Position numbers and translations under genes: made by a program | Shown here: one piece after another, positions 39,805 to 47,964 of the stretch | Layout: the number at the start of each line of letters is the position of its first letter | Position numbering within the stretch: the stretch's first letter is position 1 | The notes under the pieces: generated by a model | Told to the model about the DNA's origin: nothing | Databases searched by the model: none | What the model saw: only the letters and a program-made list of their open reading frames with translations | DNA from: Oscillospiraceae bacterium | GTDB lineage: Bacteria > Bacillota > Clostridia > Oscillospirales > Ruminococcaceae | DNA: 59,371 nt | Reading direction: 5' to 3' | Assembly: GCA_016291435.1 (NCBI GenBank) | Contig: JAEEXH010000009.1 | Span: 1-59,371 of the forward strand

Positions 39805-40728
39805 ATGACAGTGCAGCAGCTGAAATATATTCTTGTCATCTCCGAGACCGGCTCGATGAACAAGGCAGCGGAGCAGCTTTATGTCTCGCAGCCTTCGCTG
39901 ACGGCATCGGTGCAGGAGCTGGAAAGGGAGATCGGCATACAGGTCTTTCACCGCAGCGGCAGAGGCGTCACCCTGACGAATGACGGCGCGGAATTCCTGC
40001 AATATGCCCGGCAGGTCTGCGGGCAGTTTGATGTGCTGACGGAAAAGTACATTCATAAGGGGAATGTCAAGAAGAAGTTTGCCGTTTCAACGCAGCATTA
40101 TTCCTTTGCGGTGAAGGCATTTGTCGAGATGGTCAAGCGCTTCGATACCGCGGAATATGAGTTTGCGATCCGCGAAACGAAAACAGGCGAGGTCATCAGC
40201 GATGTCGCAAAGCAGCGCAGTGAGCTCGGCATCATCTATCTCAATGATTTCAACCGCAAGTCGATGACAAAGCTGCTGCATGCCAACGGGCTCGAGTTTC
40301 ATACCATCACAAAATGCAGCCCGTTTGTCTATCTCTGGAAGGGACACCCGCTTGCACGCGAGCAGTCGATCACATTTGATCAGCTTGAAGCGTATCCCTG
40401 CCTGTCTTTTGAACAGGGCGACAACAGCACATTCTATCTTGCGGAGGAGATCCTAAGCACGAATGACTATCCGCGCATCATCAAGGCAAATGACCGTGCG
40501 ACCATGCTCAATCTGATGGTCGGGCTCGGCGGCTATACGCTCTGCTCCGGTATCATCTGCGAAGAGCTGAACGGCAGCGATTATGTCGCAGTGCCGTTTG
40601 AAGGGGAGAATCCCGATGATCTCATGGAGATCGGCTATCTGACGCTGAAAAAGGTGATGCTCTCCGAGATGGCGAAGATTTATCTTGCCGAGCTACGGGA
40701 TTATCTGATGCTTGACCATGAGATATAA
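39805..40728 (+). CDS. LysR-family regulator (CysB/CysR/YtlI-like)
   Basis: 307 residues. N-terminal winged helix MTVQQLKYILVISETGSMNKAAEQLYVSQPSLTASVQELE-type residues (1-65), long linker helix, then a two-lobed effector domain (about 90-295). AAGGAG 8-9 nt before the ATG; only 3 nt after mccA, so last gene of the cysteine operon. Its neighbours on both sides and the shared GATAACT box upstream of the importer (22933) and of the oxidoreductase operon (40737) make it the likely activator of both. In Bacillus the LysR protein YtlI activates an NMT1-type sulfur importer, a fitting precedent. Effector unknown; O-acetylserine-type compounds are usual for relatives. Confidence 0.88.
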   Translation: MTVQQLKYILVISETGSMNKAAEQLYVSQPSLTASVQELEREIGIQVFHRSGRGVTLTNDGAEFLQYARQVCGQFDVLTEKYIHKGNVKKKFAVSTQHYSFAVKAFVEMVKRFDTAEYEFAIRETKTGEVISDVAKQRSELGIIYLNDFNRKSMTKLLHANGLEFHTITKCSPFVYLWKGHPLAREQSITFDQLEAYPCLSFEQGDNSTFYLAEEILSTNDYPRIIKANDRATMLNLMVGLGGYTLCSGIICEELNGSDYVAVPFEGENPDDLMEIGYLTLKKVMLSEMAKIYLAELRDYLMLDHEI

Positions 40729-40752
40729 CATTTTCCGATAACTGAGTATAAG
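40725..40752 (+). promoter_or_regulatory. Putative LysR-type activator site (GATAACT box) of the oxidoreductase operon
   Basis: GATAACT at 40737-40743, directly after the LysR gene; its first base is 54 bp before the last base of the -10, exactly as at the ABC importer. Confidence 0.55.
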
Positions 40753-40762
40753 ACTTTGAGAT

Positions 40763-40791
40763 TAGACAGATATAGAAAAAAGTGATATAAT
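40763..40791 (+). promoter_or_regulatory. Promoter of the oxidoreductase operon
   Basis: TAGACA (40763-40768), 17-bp spacer, TATAAT (40786-40791). Aligns base for base in position with the importer promoter (TGGACA-17-TATGAT). Confidence 0.75.
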
Positions 40792-40803
40792 ATAAGCATA
40801 CCA

Positions 40804-40815
40804 AACCGATAGGAG
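40804..40815 (+). promoter_or_regulatory. CCGATAGG box, putative repressor site
   Basis: AACCGATAGGAG just after the predicted start site; the core is shared with the operator-like repeat of the cysteine operon. The AGGAG part doubles as the ribosome site of the first gene. Confidence 0.4.
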
Positions 40816-40826
40816 ATAGATCGTCA

Positions 40827-41342
40827 ATGAAGGAGATCATCTGGCTGGGACGCGGCGGACAGGGCGCATTCACAGCGGCAAAGCTGCTTGGCGCGGCATA
40901 CACCGCAGAGCATGATGCACAGTATGCGCTGGCGTTTCCGTCCTTCGGTCCCGAGCGGCGCGGTGCACCGGTCCGGGCATTCACAAAGCTCGATGAGAAG
41001 CCGGTGCTGGACCGCAGTCAGACAGAGCATGCGGATTACATCGTCATTCTCGATGATACGCTGTATGCGCCGTCGCTTCGCACTTTGCTGAAACCGAAGG
41101 GCAGAATTCTTGTGAATTCCAAAGCGGCGATTGCAGGTGCGGAAACGGTGGATGCGGATGCCATTGCAGCGGAGCTCCGGCTCCCGACCGTCAATACGGT
41201 GATGCTCGGTGTGCTGACCGCAGTGAGCGGCGTAATTACAGAATCGCAGGCAGTTTCCGCGATCCGCGGTTATATGCCCGCGAAGATTCAGGAGCGCAAC
41301 ATCGCAGCGCTGCAAAAGGCAATCGGGGAGGTGCAGCCGTGA
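40827..41342 (+). CDS. porG: 2-oxoacid:ferredoxin oxidoreductase, gamma subunit
   Basis: 171 residues. Gamma-subunit marks: WLGRGGQGAFTAAKLLGAA, AFPSFGPERRGAPVRAF and VNTVMLGVL. Works with the three following subunits to interconvert a 2-oxoacid plus CoA with an acyl-CoA, CO2 and reduced ferredoxin. AGGAG 11 nt before the ATG. Overlaps the delta-subunit gene by 4 nt. The four-gene split (gamma, delta, alpha, beta) is the archaeal-type POR/VOR layout; substrate is not set by sequence. Confidence 0.9.
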   Translation: MKEIIWLGRGGQGAFTAAKLLGAAYTAEHDAQYALAFPSFGPERRGAPVRAFTKLDEKPVLDRSQTEHADYIVILDDTLYAPSLRTLLKPKGRILVNSKAAIAGAETVDADAIAAELRLPTVNTVMLGVLTAVSGVITESQAVSAIRGYMPAKIQERNIAALQKAIGEVQP

Positions 41343-41632
41343 AACCGTATCTGCGTGAAAAAACTGCATTCTCATTCGATGAGGTGCCGGAGAATACTTC
41401 ATTTGAAGCGGGGTATCTCGTTTCGGTCAACAGCGGCTGGCGCAGCATCCGCCCGGTGATCGACGCGGCAAAATGTATCGGCTGCGAGCAATGTTATCTC
41501 TACTGTCCCGACGGTGTGATCTCCGTGCGGGACGGCAAAGCGGAAATCGACTATGACTTCTGCAAGGGCTGCGGAATCTGCGCGAAGATCTGTAAGATCG
41601 GTGCGATCAGAATGGAGGCGGAACGCGGATGA
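41339..41632 (+). CDS. porD: 2-oxoacid:ferredoxin oxidoreductase, delta (ferredoxin) subunit
   Basis: 97 residues with two [4Fe-4S] motifs: CIGCEQCYLYCP and CKGCGICAKICK. Passes electrons between the catalytic subunits and external ferredoxin. Start and stop overlap neighbours by 4 nt each, so fully coupled translation. GGGGAGG precedes the start inside porG. Confidence 0.93.
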   Translation: MKPYLREKTAFSFDEVPENTSFEAGYLVSVNSGWRSIRPVIDAAKCIGCEQCYLYCPDGVISVRDGKAEIDYDFCKGCGICAKICKIGAIRMEAERG

Positions 41633-42801
41633 GCAAACGGTTTTTATCCGGCAATGAAGCATTTGCCGAGGGCATCCGACTCGCGAAGCCCGATGTGATC
41701 TCAGCGTATCCGATCACGCCGCAGACAATCGTTGTCGAGCGCCTTTCTGAGATGGTCGAGGATGGCAGCCTTCAGTCAGAATTCATCCATGTGGAATCCG
41801 AACACTCCGCGCTCTCCTGTGCGATCGGCGCAAGTGCAGCGGGTGCCAGAGCATTTACTGCGACCTCTTCGCAGGGGCTCTTATACATGGCGGAATGTCT
41901 CTATTATGCATCCGGCGGCAGATTCCCGATTGTGATGATGAATGCAGACCGTTCGACTGCACTGCCGTGGAACATCTACGGCGACCAGCGTGACAGTCTT
42001 TCGCAGCTTGACAGCGGATGGATTCAGGCTTATGCGGAAAACGCACAGGAAAGCCTCGATCTCGCACTGATGAGCTACCGCATCGCAGAGCACCCGGATG
42101 TTTCCACGCCGTTCATGGTGAATCTTGACGGTTTTGTCCTGACACACACCTATGAGACCGTGGAGATTCCGGAATCGGAACAGGCGGCGCGGTTCCTCCC
42201 TGCCTATGAAACGGAGAACCGCGTGGATTTTGAAAACCCGAAGAACCTCGCGTTTTCTGCAGGTCCCGATCACAACTACATATTCAAATACAAGGCGCAC
42301 AGAGGGCTCCTTGCGGCGGCAGATGTGATCGCGGAAACGGAACGCGAATTCGCGGAGATTTTCGGCAGAAAGTACAGCGGGCTGATCGAACAGTACCGCA
42401 CGGAGGATGCCGACCTGATTCTGATTACGCTCGGCAGCATCGCGGGACTCTGCCGCGAGAGCGCAGACCGAATGCGAATGCAGGGGATCCGGGCGGGTGT
42501 GATCCGTATCCGATACATGCGCCCCTTCCCGAATGCGGAGATTGCAGAAGCGCTGCGGAACGCAAAGGCATTCGCTGTGCTTGAGAAGGATATTTCTTTC
42601 GGCAATGAGGGCACGGTCTTCACGAATGTGAATTCCGCCTTGCAGAAGGCAGGTCTGAACATTCCCGGTCAGAATTACATCGGCGGCCTCGGCGGAAGAA
42701 ACATCTCCGCAGGGAACATCGAAGCGATTTTCCGCGGATTGGTCAGCGGCGCACCGCGCGTCAGTTTTATCGGCATCGGAGGTGACGGAAGTGGCGAATA
42801 A
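41629..42801 (+). CDS. porA: 2-oxoacid:ferredoxin oxidoreductase, alpha subunit
   Basis: 390 residues. Marks: FLSGNEAFAEGIRLAKPDVISAYPITPQT-type opening (substrate/CoA region), FIHVESEHSALSCAIGASAAGARAFTATSSQGL and a C-terminal transketolase-like domain (GSIAGLCRESADRMRMQGI; IRYMRPFP). Carries the YPITPQT motif involved in 2-oxoacid binding. The 3' end contains the SD (GGAGGTGA) of the beta-subunit gene. Confidence 0.93.
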   Translation: MSKRFLSGNEAFAEGIRLAKPDVISAYPITPQTIVVERLSEMVEDGSLQSEFIHVESEHSALSCAIGASAAGARAFTATSSQGLLYMAECLYYASGGRFPIVMMNADRSTALPWNIYGDQRDSLSQLDSGWIQAYAENAQESLDLALMSYRIAEHPDVSTPFMVNLDGFVLTHTYETVEIPESEQAARFLPAYETENRVDFENPKNLAFSAGPDHNYIFKYKAHRGLLAAADVIAETEREFAEIFGRKYSGLIEQYRTEDADLILITLGSIAGLCRESADRMRMQGIRAGVIRIRYMRPFPNAEIAEALRNAKAFAVLEKDISFGNEGTVFTNVNSALQKAGLNIPGQNYIGGLGGRNISAGNIEAIFRGLVSGAPRVSFIGIGGDGSGE

Positions 42802-43690
42802 AACAGCGGAGTCCATTTCCCGCGAGGAATTTTTCTACGGGCACAAGGCATGTGCCGGATGCGGCGGCAGTCTGGCTGTGCGCGCGGCGCTCAAAGTGCT
42901 CGGGCAGAATGCAGTTTCCGTGCTTCCGGCAGGATGTATGTCCGCAGTCGGATTCAACTTCCCGCAGCTCTGTTTCAGCAATAATTCGATCATCTCCACA
43001 TTCGCCGGTACTGCCTCGATGCTCACGGGCATTGAAGCGGGTCTCCGTGCAAAGGGATATACGGATTTCACAGCAGTCGGTTTTGCCGGCGACGGCGGCA
43101 CAGCGGATATCGGCATTCAGGCGCTCTCCGGTGCGATCGACCGCGGCGACAATATCATCTATATCTGTTACGACAACGAAGCCTATATGAACACCGGCAT
43201 TCAGAAAAGCGGGCTGACGCCCTTCGGCGCACGTACGACGACAACGCCTGCCGGTCAGAATATTCACGGCAATATCCGTGAGAAGAAAAATATGTTCGAG
43301 ATCGTTGCTGCACACGGCATTCCATATGCGGCAACGGCGAGCATCGGCTATCTTCCCGATTTCATTGAAAAGGTGCGCAAGGCATCGCAGATCAAGGGTA
43401 CCAAATACATCCATGTGATCGCGCCCTGTCCGACCGGCTGGGGAATCGCGCCCGACGAAACGGTGGAGATTGCGAAGGAGGTCGTTGACAGCGGTCTCTG
43501 GTATCTCGCGGAATATGAAAACGGCAGGTTCATTCTGAACCGAAAGCCGAAGCAGTTTACCGATGCGGCAGCGTATCTCAGAAAGCAGGGACGCTTCCGT
43601 CACCTCAGCGATGAGGATATTGCACATGTCATCGAGTCCCGCGACAGAAAGTGGGAATACATCAATCAAAATTTTACTTACGGAGGATAA
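42791..43690 (+). CDS. porB: 2-oxoacid:ferredoxin oxidoreductase, beta (TPP) subunit
   Basis: 299 residues. Cluster cysteines in HKACAGCGG and PAGCMS, the thiamine-diphosphate motif GFAGDGGTADIG...NIIYICYDNEAYMNTG, and the later IAPCPTGW. I chose the GTG at 42791, 7 nt after a full GGAGGTGA; a GTG at 42782 overlaps that site and is unlikely. Overlaps porA by 11 nt. Completes a POR/VOR-type enzyme; the ligase and aminotransferase that follow point to amino-acid-related oxoacids rather than pyruvate. Confidence 0.92.
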   Translation: MANKTAESISREEFFYGHKACAGCGGSLAVRAALKVLGQNAVSVLPAGCMSAVGFNFPQLCFSNNSIISTFAGTASMLTGIEAGLRAKGYTDFTAVGFAGDGGTADIGIQALSGAIDRGDNIIYICYDNEAYMNTGIQKSGLTPFGARTTTTPAGQNIHGNIREKKNMFEIVAAHGIPYAATASIGYLPDFIEKVRKASQIKGTKYIHVIAPCPTGWGIAPDETVEIAKEVVDSGLWYLAEYENGRFILNRKPKQFTDAAAYLRKQGRFRHLSDEDIAHVIESRDRKWEYINQNFTYGG

Positions 43691-43694
43691 AACC

Positions 43695-45035
43695 ATGAGC
43701 AGAGATGTCAACAGCAAGTTTTGGGATGAGGAGCTGGAAACGCTCCCGCGTGAGGAGCTGGAAAAGCGCCAGCTCGCAGATCTTCAGGAGATCGTCAAGT
43801 TCGCATACGATCATGCGCCGTATTACAAGCGCTCCTTTGATGAAGCGGGCGTGAAGCCGGAGGATATCAAGACCCTCGCGGATATTCAGAAGTTCCCGTT
43901 CATCAACAAGAAGACCCAGCGCGATACGCAGGGTGTCGGCTCCTTCCTCGGTGAGCTCGCAGCCGTGCCGGAAGAGGACGTTGTCTTCATTTCGACATCC
44001 TCCGGCTCGACCGGCGTCCCGACGATGAGCCCCTTCACCAAAAAGGATTTCGATGAATTCCAGGAGACCGAGAGCCGCTGGTTCTGGCAGGTCGGCATGA
44101 GACCCACAGACCGCTATGTGCATGCGCTGAACTTCTCGCTGTATGTCGGCGGACCCGATGTTATCGGCGCACAGAACCTCGGCGCACTGTGCATCTGGGG
44201 CGGCACGCTCCCGAGCGAGCGTCTGCTCTTCATCCTCAAGACCTATAAGCCGACCGTGATCTGGACCTCTCCGTCCTACGCCTGGCAGCTCGGCGAGAAG
44301 GCACTCAAGGCAGGCTACGATCCGAAAAAGGATTTCAATATCAAGAAGATCATCGTTGCCGGTGAGCTCGGCGGTTCCATCGACGCGACCCGCAAGGCGA
44401 TCGAGGATATCTGGGGTGCAGAGGTCTTTGACTTCTACGGCCTCTCCGATATTTTCGGCGCATGCGCGGCACAGTGCGAATATCATGACGGTCTGCACAT
44501 CGCAGAGAACCACATCCTTGTCGAGACGGTTGACATCCACACCGGCGAGGTGCTGAAGCCCGGCGAGGTCGGTGAGCTCGTGTTCACCACGCTCCGCAAG
44601 CACGCAAGACCGCTTATCCGCTTCAAGACCGGCGACATCGGCAGAATTGACATTACACCGTGCAAGTGCGGCAGAACACACGGCAGAATCCACATCCTCG
44701 GCAGAAAGGACGATATGTTTATCGTCTCCGCAGTCAATGTGTTCCCGAGTGACATCGAAGCGGTCATCCGCGAGCAGAGCGGCATCACCGGCGAGTATCT
44801 GATCCGCATCTTCGAGAAGGACTTTACCAGCAAGTATGCGGTCGAAATCGAGAAGAATGCAGACAATCCGAAGGATGATGAAACAGTTGCAGCGGAGATC
44901 TCCGCAGCACTGAAGGCACGTATCGGCGTCAAGCCTGCCCGCGTGGTCGTTCACCCGGACGGCGGTCTTGATACCCGCTCCGAGCATAAGTCCCGCCGCG
45001 TCATCGACGAGCGCAATGTTGACTATTCCATCTGA
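43695..45035 (+). CDS. Phenylacetate-CoA ligase-like acyl-CoA synthetase (PaaK family)
   Basis: 446 residues, usual PaaK length (about 430-440). Marks: FAYDHAPYYKRSFDEAGV, P-loop STSSGSTGVPTMSPFT, WTSPSYAWQL, AGELGGSIDATRKAIE, DFYGLSDIFGAC and the C-terminal TGDIGRI...GRTHGRI...GRKDDMFIVSAVNVFPSDIE. Makes an aryl- or acyl-CoA from the acid, ATP and CoA. CGGAGG 8 nt before the ATG, 4 nt after porB: same operon. With the oxidoreductase run in reverse it could feed reductive carboxylation of phenylacetate, indoleacetate, hydroxyphenylacetate or a branched or sulfur-containing acid. Such PaaK-like genes often sit beside indolepyruvate or other oxoacid oxidoreductases. Confidence 0.88.
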   Translation: MSRDVNSKFWDEELETLPREELEKRQLADLQEIVKFAYDHAPYYKRSFDEAGVKPEDIKTLADIQKFPFINKKTQRDTQGVGSFLGELAAVPEEDVVFISTSSGSTGVPTMSPFTKKDFDEFQETESRWFWQVGMRPTDRYVHALNFSLYVGGPDVIGAQNLGALCIWGGTLPSERLLFILKTYKPTVIWTSPSYAWQLGEKALKAGYDPKKDFNIKKIIVAGELGGSIDATRKAIEDIWGAEVFDFYGLSDIFGACAAQCEYHDGLHIAENHILVETVDIHTGEVLKPGEVGELVFTTLRKHARPLIRFKTGDIGRIDITPCKCGRTHGRIHILGRKDDMFIVSAVNVFPSDIEAVIREQSGITGEYLIRIFEKDFTSKYAVEIEKNADNPKDDETVAAEISAALKARIGVKPARVVVHPDGGLDTRSEHKSRRVIDERNVDYSI

Positions 45036-45047
45036 TTGTGGTATAAT
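45019..45047 (+). promoter_or_regulatory. Promoter of the aminotransferase at 45.1 kb
   Basis: TTGACT (45019-45024), 17-bp spacer, TATAAT (45042-45047). The -35 lies in the last codons of the ligase gene. Confidence 0.75.
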
Positions 45048-45050
45048 TCT

Positions 45051-45079
45051 GGTGTACCGGGTGCAGAACCCGGTACACC
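45051..45079 (+). terminator. 12-bp hairpin at the ligase/aminotransferase junction
   Basis: GGTGTACCGGGT, 5-nt loop, ACCCGGTACACC, followed by ATATATTTAT. It could end the ligase transcript, but it also begins at the predicted start site of the aminotransferase promoter and so may be an operator or a 5' stem. Confidence 0.6.
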
Positions 45080-45117
45080 ATATATTTATGATATTCTGAC
45101 AACGGAGGCACAAAGCT

Positions 45118-46284
45118 ATGCCTGAGCTTTCAAAGCGTACAGCAAATTTCACCGATTCCGTCATCCGGCGCATGACGAGAATTTCCAATCAGTACGGCGC
45201 CGTGAATCTTTCGCAGGGCTTCCCGGATTTTGACCCGCCGAAGGAGATTCTTAACCGTCTGGCGGAGGTGACCCGCGAGGACTTCCACCAGTATTCGATT
45301 ACATGGGGCGCACAGAACTTCCGTGAGGCGCTTGCCGAAAAGCAGTCGCGTCTGATGGGACGGCAGATCGACCCGAACGGCGAGATTGTCGTGACCTGCG
45401 GCAGCACCGAGGCGATGATGGCTGCGATGATGAGCGTCACGAACCTCGGTGATAAGGTGATTGTGTTCTCGCCGTTCTATGAGAACTACGGCGCAGATAC
45501 CATTCTCTCCGGCGCTGAGCCGATCTATGTCCCGCTTGTGCCGCCGGAATTCAATTTCGACGCGAATGTGCTGGAGGATGCCTTCCGGCAGCATCCGAAG
45601 GCACTGATCCTCTGCAATCCGTCGAACCCCTGCGGTAAGGTCTTCACCCGGGAGGAGCTTCTGCTGATTGCCGATCTTGCGAAGAAATACGATACCTTCG
45701 TCATCACCGACGAGGTCTATGAGCACATTATCTATGCGCCTTATCAGCATACCTATATGGCGTCTCTGCCGGGTATGTGGGAGCGGACGATCTCCTGCTC
45801 CTCGCTCTCGAAGACCTATTCGATCACAGGCTGGCGTCTCGGCTATGTCATTGCCCCGCCTAAGATCATCGAGACTGTGAAAAAGGTGCATGACTTCCTG
45901 ACAGTCGGCGCGGCGGCACCCTTGCAGGAGGCGGCAGTGGTCGGTCTGAAATTCGGCGATGACTATTACCGCGGCTTGCAGCAGGAATACACCGAAAAGC
46001 GCGATCTGTTCCTGAAAGGGCTTGATGACATCGGCATTCAGCATACCGTCCCGCAGGGCGCCTATTACATCATGCTGGATGTTTCCGAATACGGCTATGC
46101 AAGCGATCTGGATCTCTGCGAAAAACTGGCACAGTATGTCGGCGTCGGTGCTGTTCCGGGTTCGAGCTTCTTCCGTGAGCCGGAGAACCGCTATATCCGC
46201 CTGCATTTTGCAAAGCGGAACGATACCCTGCAAAAGGCGCTCGACCGCCTTGCGGATATCCGCACAAAGCTGCCGAGACCGTAA
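45118..46284 (+). CDS. Class I aminotransferase (kynurenine/aromatic/methionine type)
   Basis: 388 residues. NLSQGFPDFDPP at the N-terminus is typical of the KAT/MetC-like subgroup (YbdL, aromatic and methionine aminotransferases). Also VTCGSTEAMMAAMM, CNPSNPCGKVFT, ITDEVYEHIIY and the PLP lysine in SSLSKTYSITGWRLGYV; RLHFAKRND carries the C-terminal carboxylate-binding Arg. Own promoter inside the end of the ligase gene. It would aminate the 2-oxoacid made by the preceding enzymes, for example phenylpyruvate or ketomethylthiobutyrate. Physical linkage is clear; substrate is inferred. Confidence 0.9.
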   Translation: MPELSKRTANFTDSVIRRMTRISNQYGAVNLSQGFPDFDPPKEILNRLAEVTREDFHQYSITWGAQNFREALAEKQSRLMGRQIDPNGEIVVTCGSTEAMMAAMMSVTNLGDKVIVFSPFYENYGADTILSGAEPIYVPLVPPEFNFDANVLEDAFRQHPKALILCNPSNPCGKVFTREELLLIADLAKKYDTFVITDEVYEHIIYAPYQHTYMASLPGMWERTISCSSLSKTYSITGWRLGYVIAPPKIIETVKKVHDFLTVGAAAPLQEAAVVGLKFGDDYYRGLQQEYTEKRDLFLKGLDDIGIQHTVPQGAYYIMLDVSEYGYASDLDLCEKLAQYVGVGAVPGSSFFREPENRYIRLHFAKRNDTLQKALDRLADIRTKLPRP

Positions 46285-46292
46285 CCGAAAAA

Positions 46293-46320
46293 CGGCTGCA
46301 TCAAAATACAGATGCAGCCG
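46293..46320. terminator. Bidirectional terminator between aminotransferase and GNAT gene
   Basis: CGGCTGCATC, 8-nt loop, GATGCAGCCG. On the minus strand it is followed by TTTTTC, so it works best for the acetyltransferase gene. Confidence 0.85.
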
Positions 46321-46343
46321 GTTCGTATTGTCTGAGTTCTGTG

Positions 46344-46817
46344 TTACAGTATGGTCTCCATCCCGAGCTTCTGCGGACGCATGCCGCGTGCCTCGTAAAA
46401 TGCCTGTGCGGCCGGATTGCATGCCCAGACGTTCAGTGTCACATTGTAGCAGCCGGATTCCCGCGCATAGGCGATGACCGCATCATAGAGTGCCGTTCCG
46501 ACATGGCGGTGCCGTACCTCCTCATCCACGCAGATGTCGTCTATGTAAAGCGTTTTCACATCCGTGCGCACCGCATCCCCGATGATCTGCTGATGCACGC
46601 AGAACGCATGCCCGAGCACCCTGTCAGCCTCATCTGTGCAGACAAATACCGGTCTGCCGTCATCGGCAAGGATCTCCCTGAGCTCTGCTTCATTGTATTT
46701 GGTTGCAGGTCCCTTGAAGAGATCGGGGCGCCAGAGATGGTGCACCATATCGACCTGAACGAGTAATCTGAGAATCGCGGGAATATCCCGTTCCTCTGCT
46801 CTGCGGACTGTATACAT
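46344..46817 (-). CDS. GNAT-family acetyltransferase
   Basis: 157 residues. Start at 46817 (MYTVRRAEERD) has GGGAGG about 9 nt upstream; the longer frame lacks one. Acetyl-CoA-binding motif A is seen in LYIDDICVDEEVRHRHVGTALYDAVIAYARE-type residues (about 90-120), followed by NVTLNVWACNPAAQAFYEARGM, the usual motif B. Substrate unknown. Single-gene unit with its own promoter. Confidence 0.9.
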   Translation of the reverse strand: MYTVRRAEERDIPAILRLLVQVDMVHHLWRPDLFKGPATKYNEAELREILADDGRPVFVCTDEADRVLGHAFCVHQQIIGDAVRTDVKTLYIDDICVDEEVRHRHVGTALYDAVIAYARESGCYNVTLNVWACNPAAQAFYEARGMRPQKLGMETIL

Positions 46818-46848
46818 ATCGCTTGCCTCCCTGTTGTATGATGCTTTT

Positions 46849-46877
46849 ATCATATCACGCAGGGTGCCGTTTGTCAA
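46849..46877 (-). promoter_or_regulatory. Promoter of the GNAT gene
   Basis: Minus-strand TTGACA (46872-46877), 17-bp spacer, TATGAT (46849-46854). Confidence 0.8.
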
Positions 46878-46893
46878 GACGAAAAAAAGAGGC

Positions 46894-46922
46894 TTGCTTT
46901 TTCCGGCATTCTGTGATATAAT
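46894..46922 (+). promoter_or_regulatory. Promoter of the DUF4352-like lipoprotein
   Basis: TTGCTT (46894-46899), 17-bp spacer, TATAAT (46917-46922). Confidence 0.75.
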
Positions 46923-46955
46923 AAGGCATATCTCATTGATCCCAGGAGGTCACTC

Positions 46956-47600
46956 ATGAAATTATATGCTTTCCGCCGCGGCGCAGCGCTCCTGCTGCTG
47001 GCTGCCGCGTTTACTGCATTCACAGGCTGCGCAAACAGCAGCTCACAGGGCACCAGAAGCACAGACGGCAGTTCCTACGAGAATCAGGTCTATTCCCCGA
47101 AGATCCCGGAGAATAAGGTCGATGAGAATCTTCCCGGTGAGGAGCAGAATACGGATGTCGGCCAGACGCTCCAGTATCAGGACAAGGTTTCTGCAACGCT
47201 CAATAAGGTCATTGAATTTGACAAATGTGCGGAGCAGGATATGCGCTTTTTCGTTGCGGAGTTTTCGATCACAAACCAGAGTTCTGAGCCGCTTGACTGC
47301 TCTTCGCTCACACACTTTTCCTTAAAGCGTGACGGTGAGAAAGCTGAGGATGATCTCAACAATGTCAGCGCGCTTGTTTTTTCCCGCAAGTATTATACGA
47401 AGATCAAGAGCGACATGAAGATCCTGAACCAGGCAATCGAACCGGGACAGACGCTCACAGGCTATATCTATATGATGACGCCGAAAAAGTGGGATTCTCT
47501 CCAGATCATCTATACGCCGTATAAGTATTACAATACGGACAAGCTGATCTTTGATGTGTCAGAAGCGTCGCTCACGCATTATGCGGAGGAGATCAGCTGA
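46956..47600 (+). CDS. Lipoprotein with DUF4352-like beta-sandwich
   Basis: 214 residues: signal peptide with lipobox-like FTGC (Cys about 26), a polar linker of about 50 residues, then a beta-rich domain (DKVSATLNKVIEF...FFVAEFSITNQSSEPLD...GQTLTGYIYMMTPKKWDSLQIIYTP) with the wording of DUF4352/TelA-like immunoglobulin-fold lipoproteins. Anchored on the outside of the membrane; function unknown. GGAGG 8 nt before the ATG. No clear terminator before the trp leader. Confidence 0.75.
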   Translation: MKLYAFRRGAALLLLAAAFTAFTGCANSSSQGTRSTDGSSYENQVYSPKIPENKVDENLPGEEQNTDVGQTLQYQDKVSATLNKVIEFDKCAEQDMRFFVAEFSITNQSSEPLDCSSLTHFSLKRDGEKAEDDLNNVSALVFSRKYYTKIKSDMKILNQAIEPGQTLTGYIYMMTPKKWDSLQIIYTPYKYYNTDKLIFDVSEASLTHYAEEIS

Positions 47601-47610
47601 TTTTGGTAAA

Positions 47611-47626
47611 TGATAAATATTTATCA
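47611..47626 (+). promoter_or_regulatory. Perfect 16-bp palindrome upstream of the trp promoter
   Basis: TGATAAATATTTATCA ends 6 bp before the -35 hexamer. AT-rich, so unlikely to be a terminator; looks like a protein-binding site. Confidence 0.45.
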
Positions 47627-47632
47627 AAACAC

Positions 47633-47661
47633 TTGACAAACCTGAAAGAATGCGGTAAAAT
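47633..47661 (+). promoter_or_regulatory. Promoter of the trp operon
   Basis: TTGACA (47633-47638), 17-bp spacer, TAAAAT (47656-47661). Confidence 0.85.
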
Positions 47662-47671
47662 AAATTATCAT

Positions 47672-47940
47672 AGAAACCGTTGAAGCGGAGATAAAGCTGT
47701 ATATGCCCCTACAGAGAGTCCGGGTGCTGAGAACGGACGGTACACAGTGCAGCAAATGGCCCGCGGAGGGCGCAGTCGGGGAGTTCCCCGGGAAAACTGC
47801 GACGCGAAGACATGCGTCAGTTGTCAGGGATATGCTGGTATCCCGCAAAGTGCATCGGCAGATATGCCGGTGAATCAAGGTGGCACCGCGAGAACATCTC
47901 GTCCTTGACTGTTCATGATGACACAGTCAAGGACGTTTTT
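47672..47940 (+). ncRNA. T-box leader, tryptophan type
   Basis: Stem I apex motif ACAGAGAGTCCGGGTGCTG, specifier region AGCAAATGGCCC with UGG (Trp) at 47757-47759, and the T-box core AAGGTGGCACCGCG (47877-47890). Its UGGC can pair with a GCCA tRNA end, matching the G discriminator of bacterial tRNA-Trp. The terminator is GTCCTTGACTGT/ACAGTCAAGGAC (47901-47934) plus five Ts. Uncharged tRNA-Trp should favour the antiterminator and expression of trpE onward. Confidence 0.93.
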
Positions 47941-47964
47941 ATTTTATGGAAAGGAGAATTTCAC

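Noticed and set aside
37654-40056. An 800-codon open frame on the minus strand
   Set aside because: It is the shadow of mccB, mccA and lysR. Those plus-strand genes have clear family motifs and ribosome sites; the minus frame has none.
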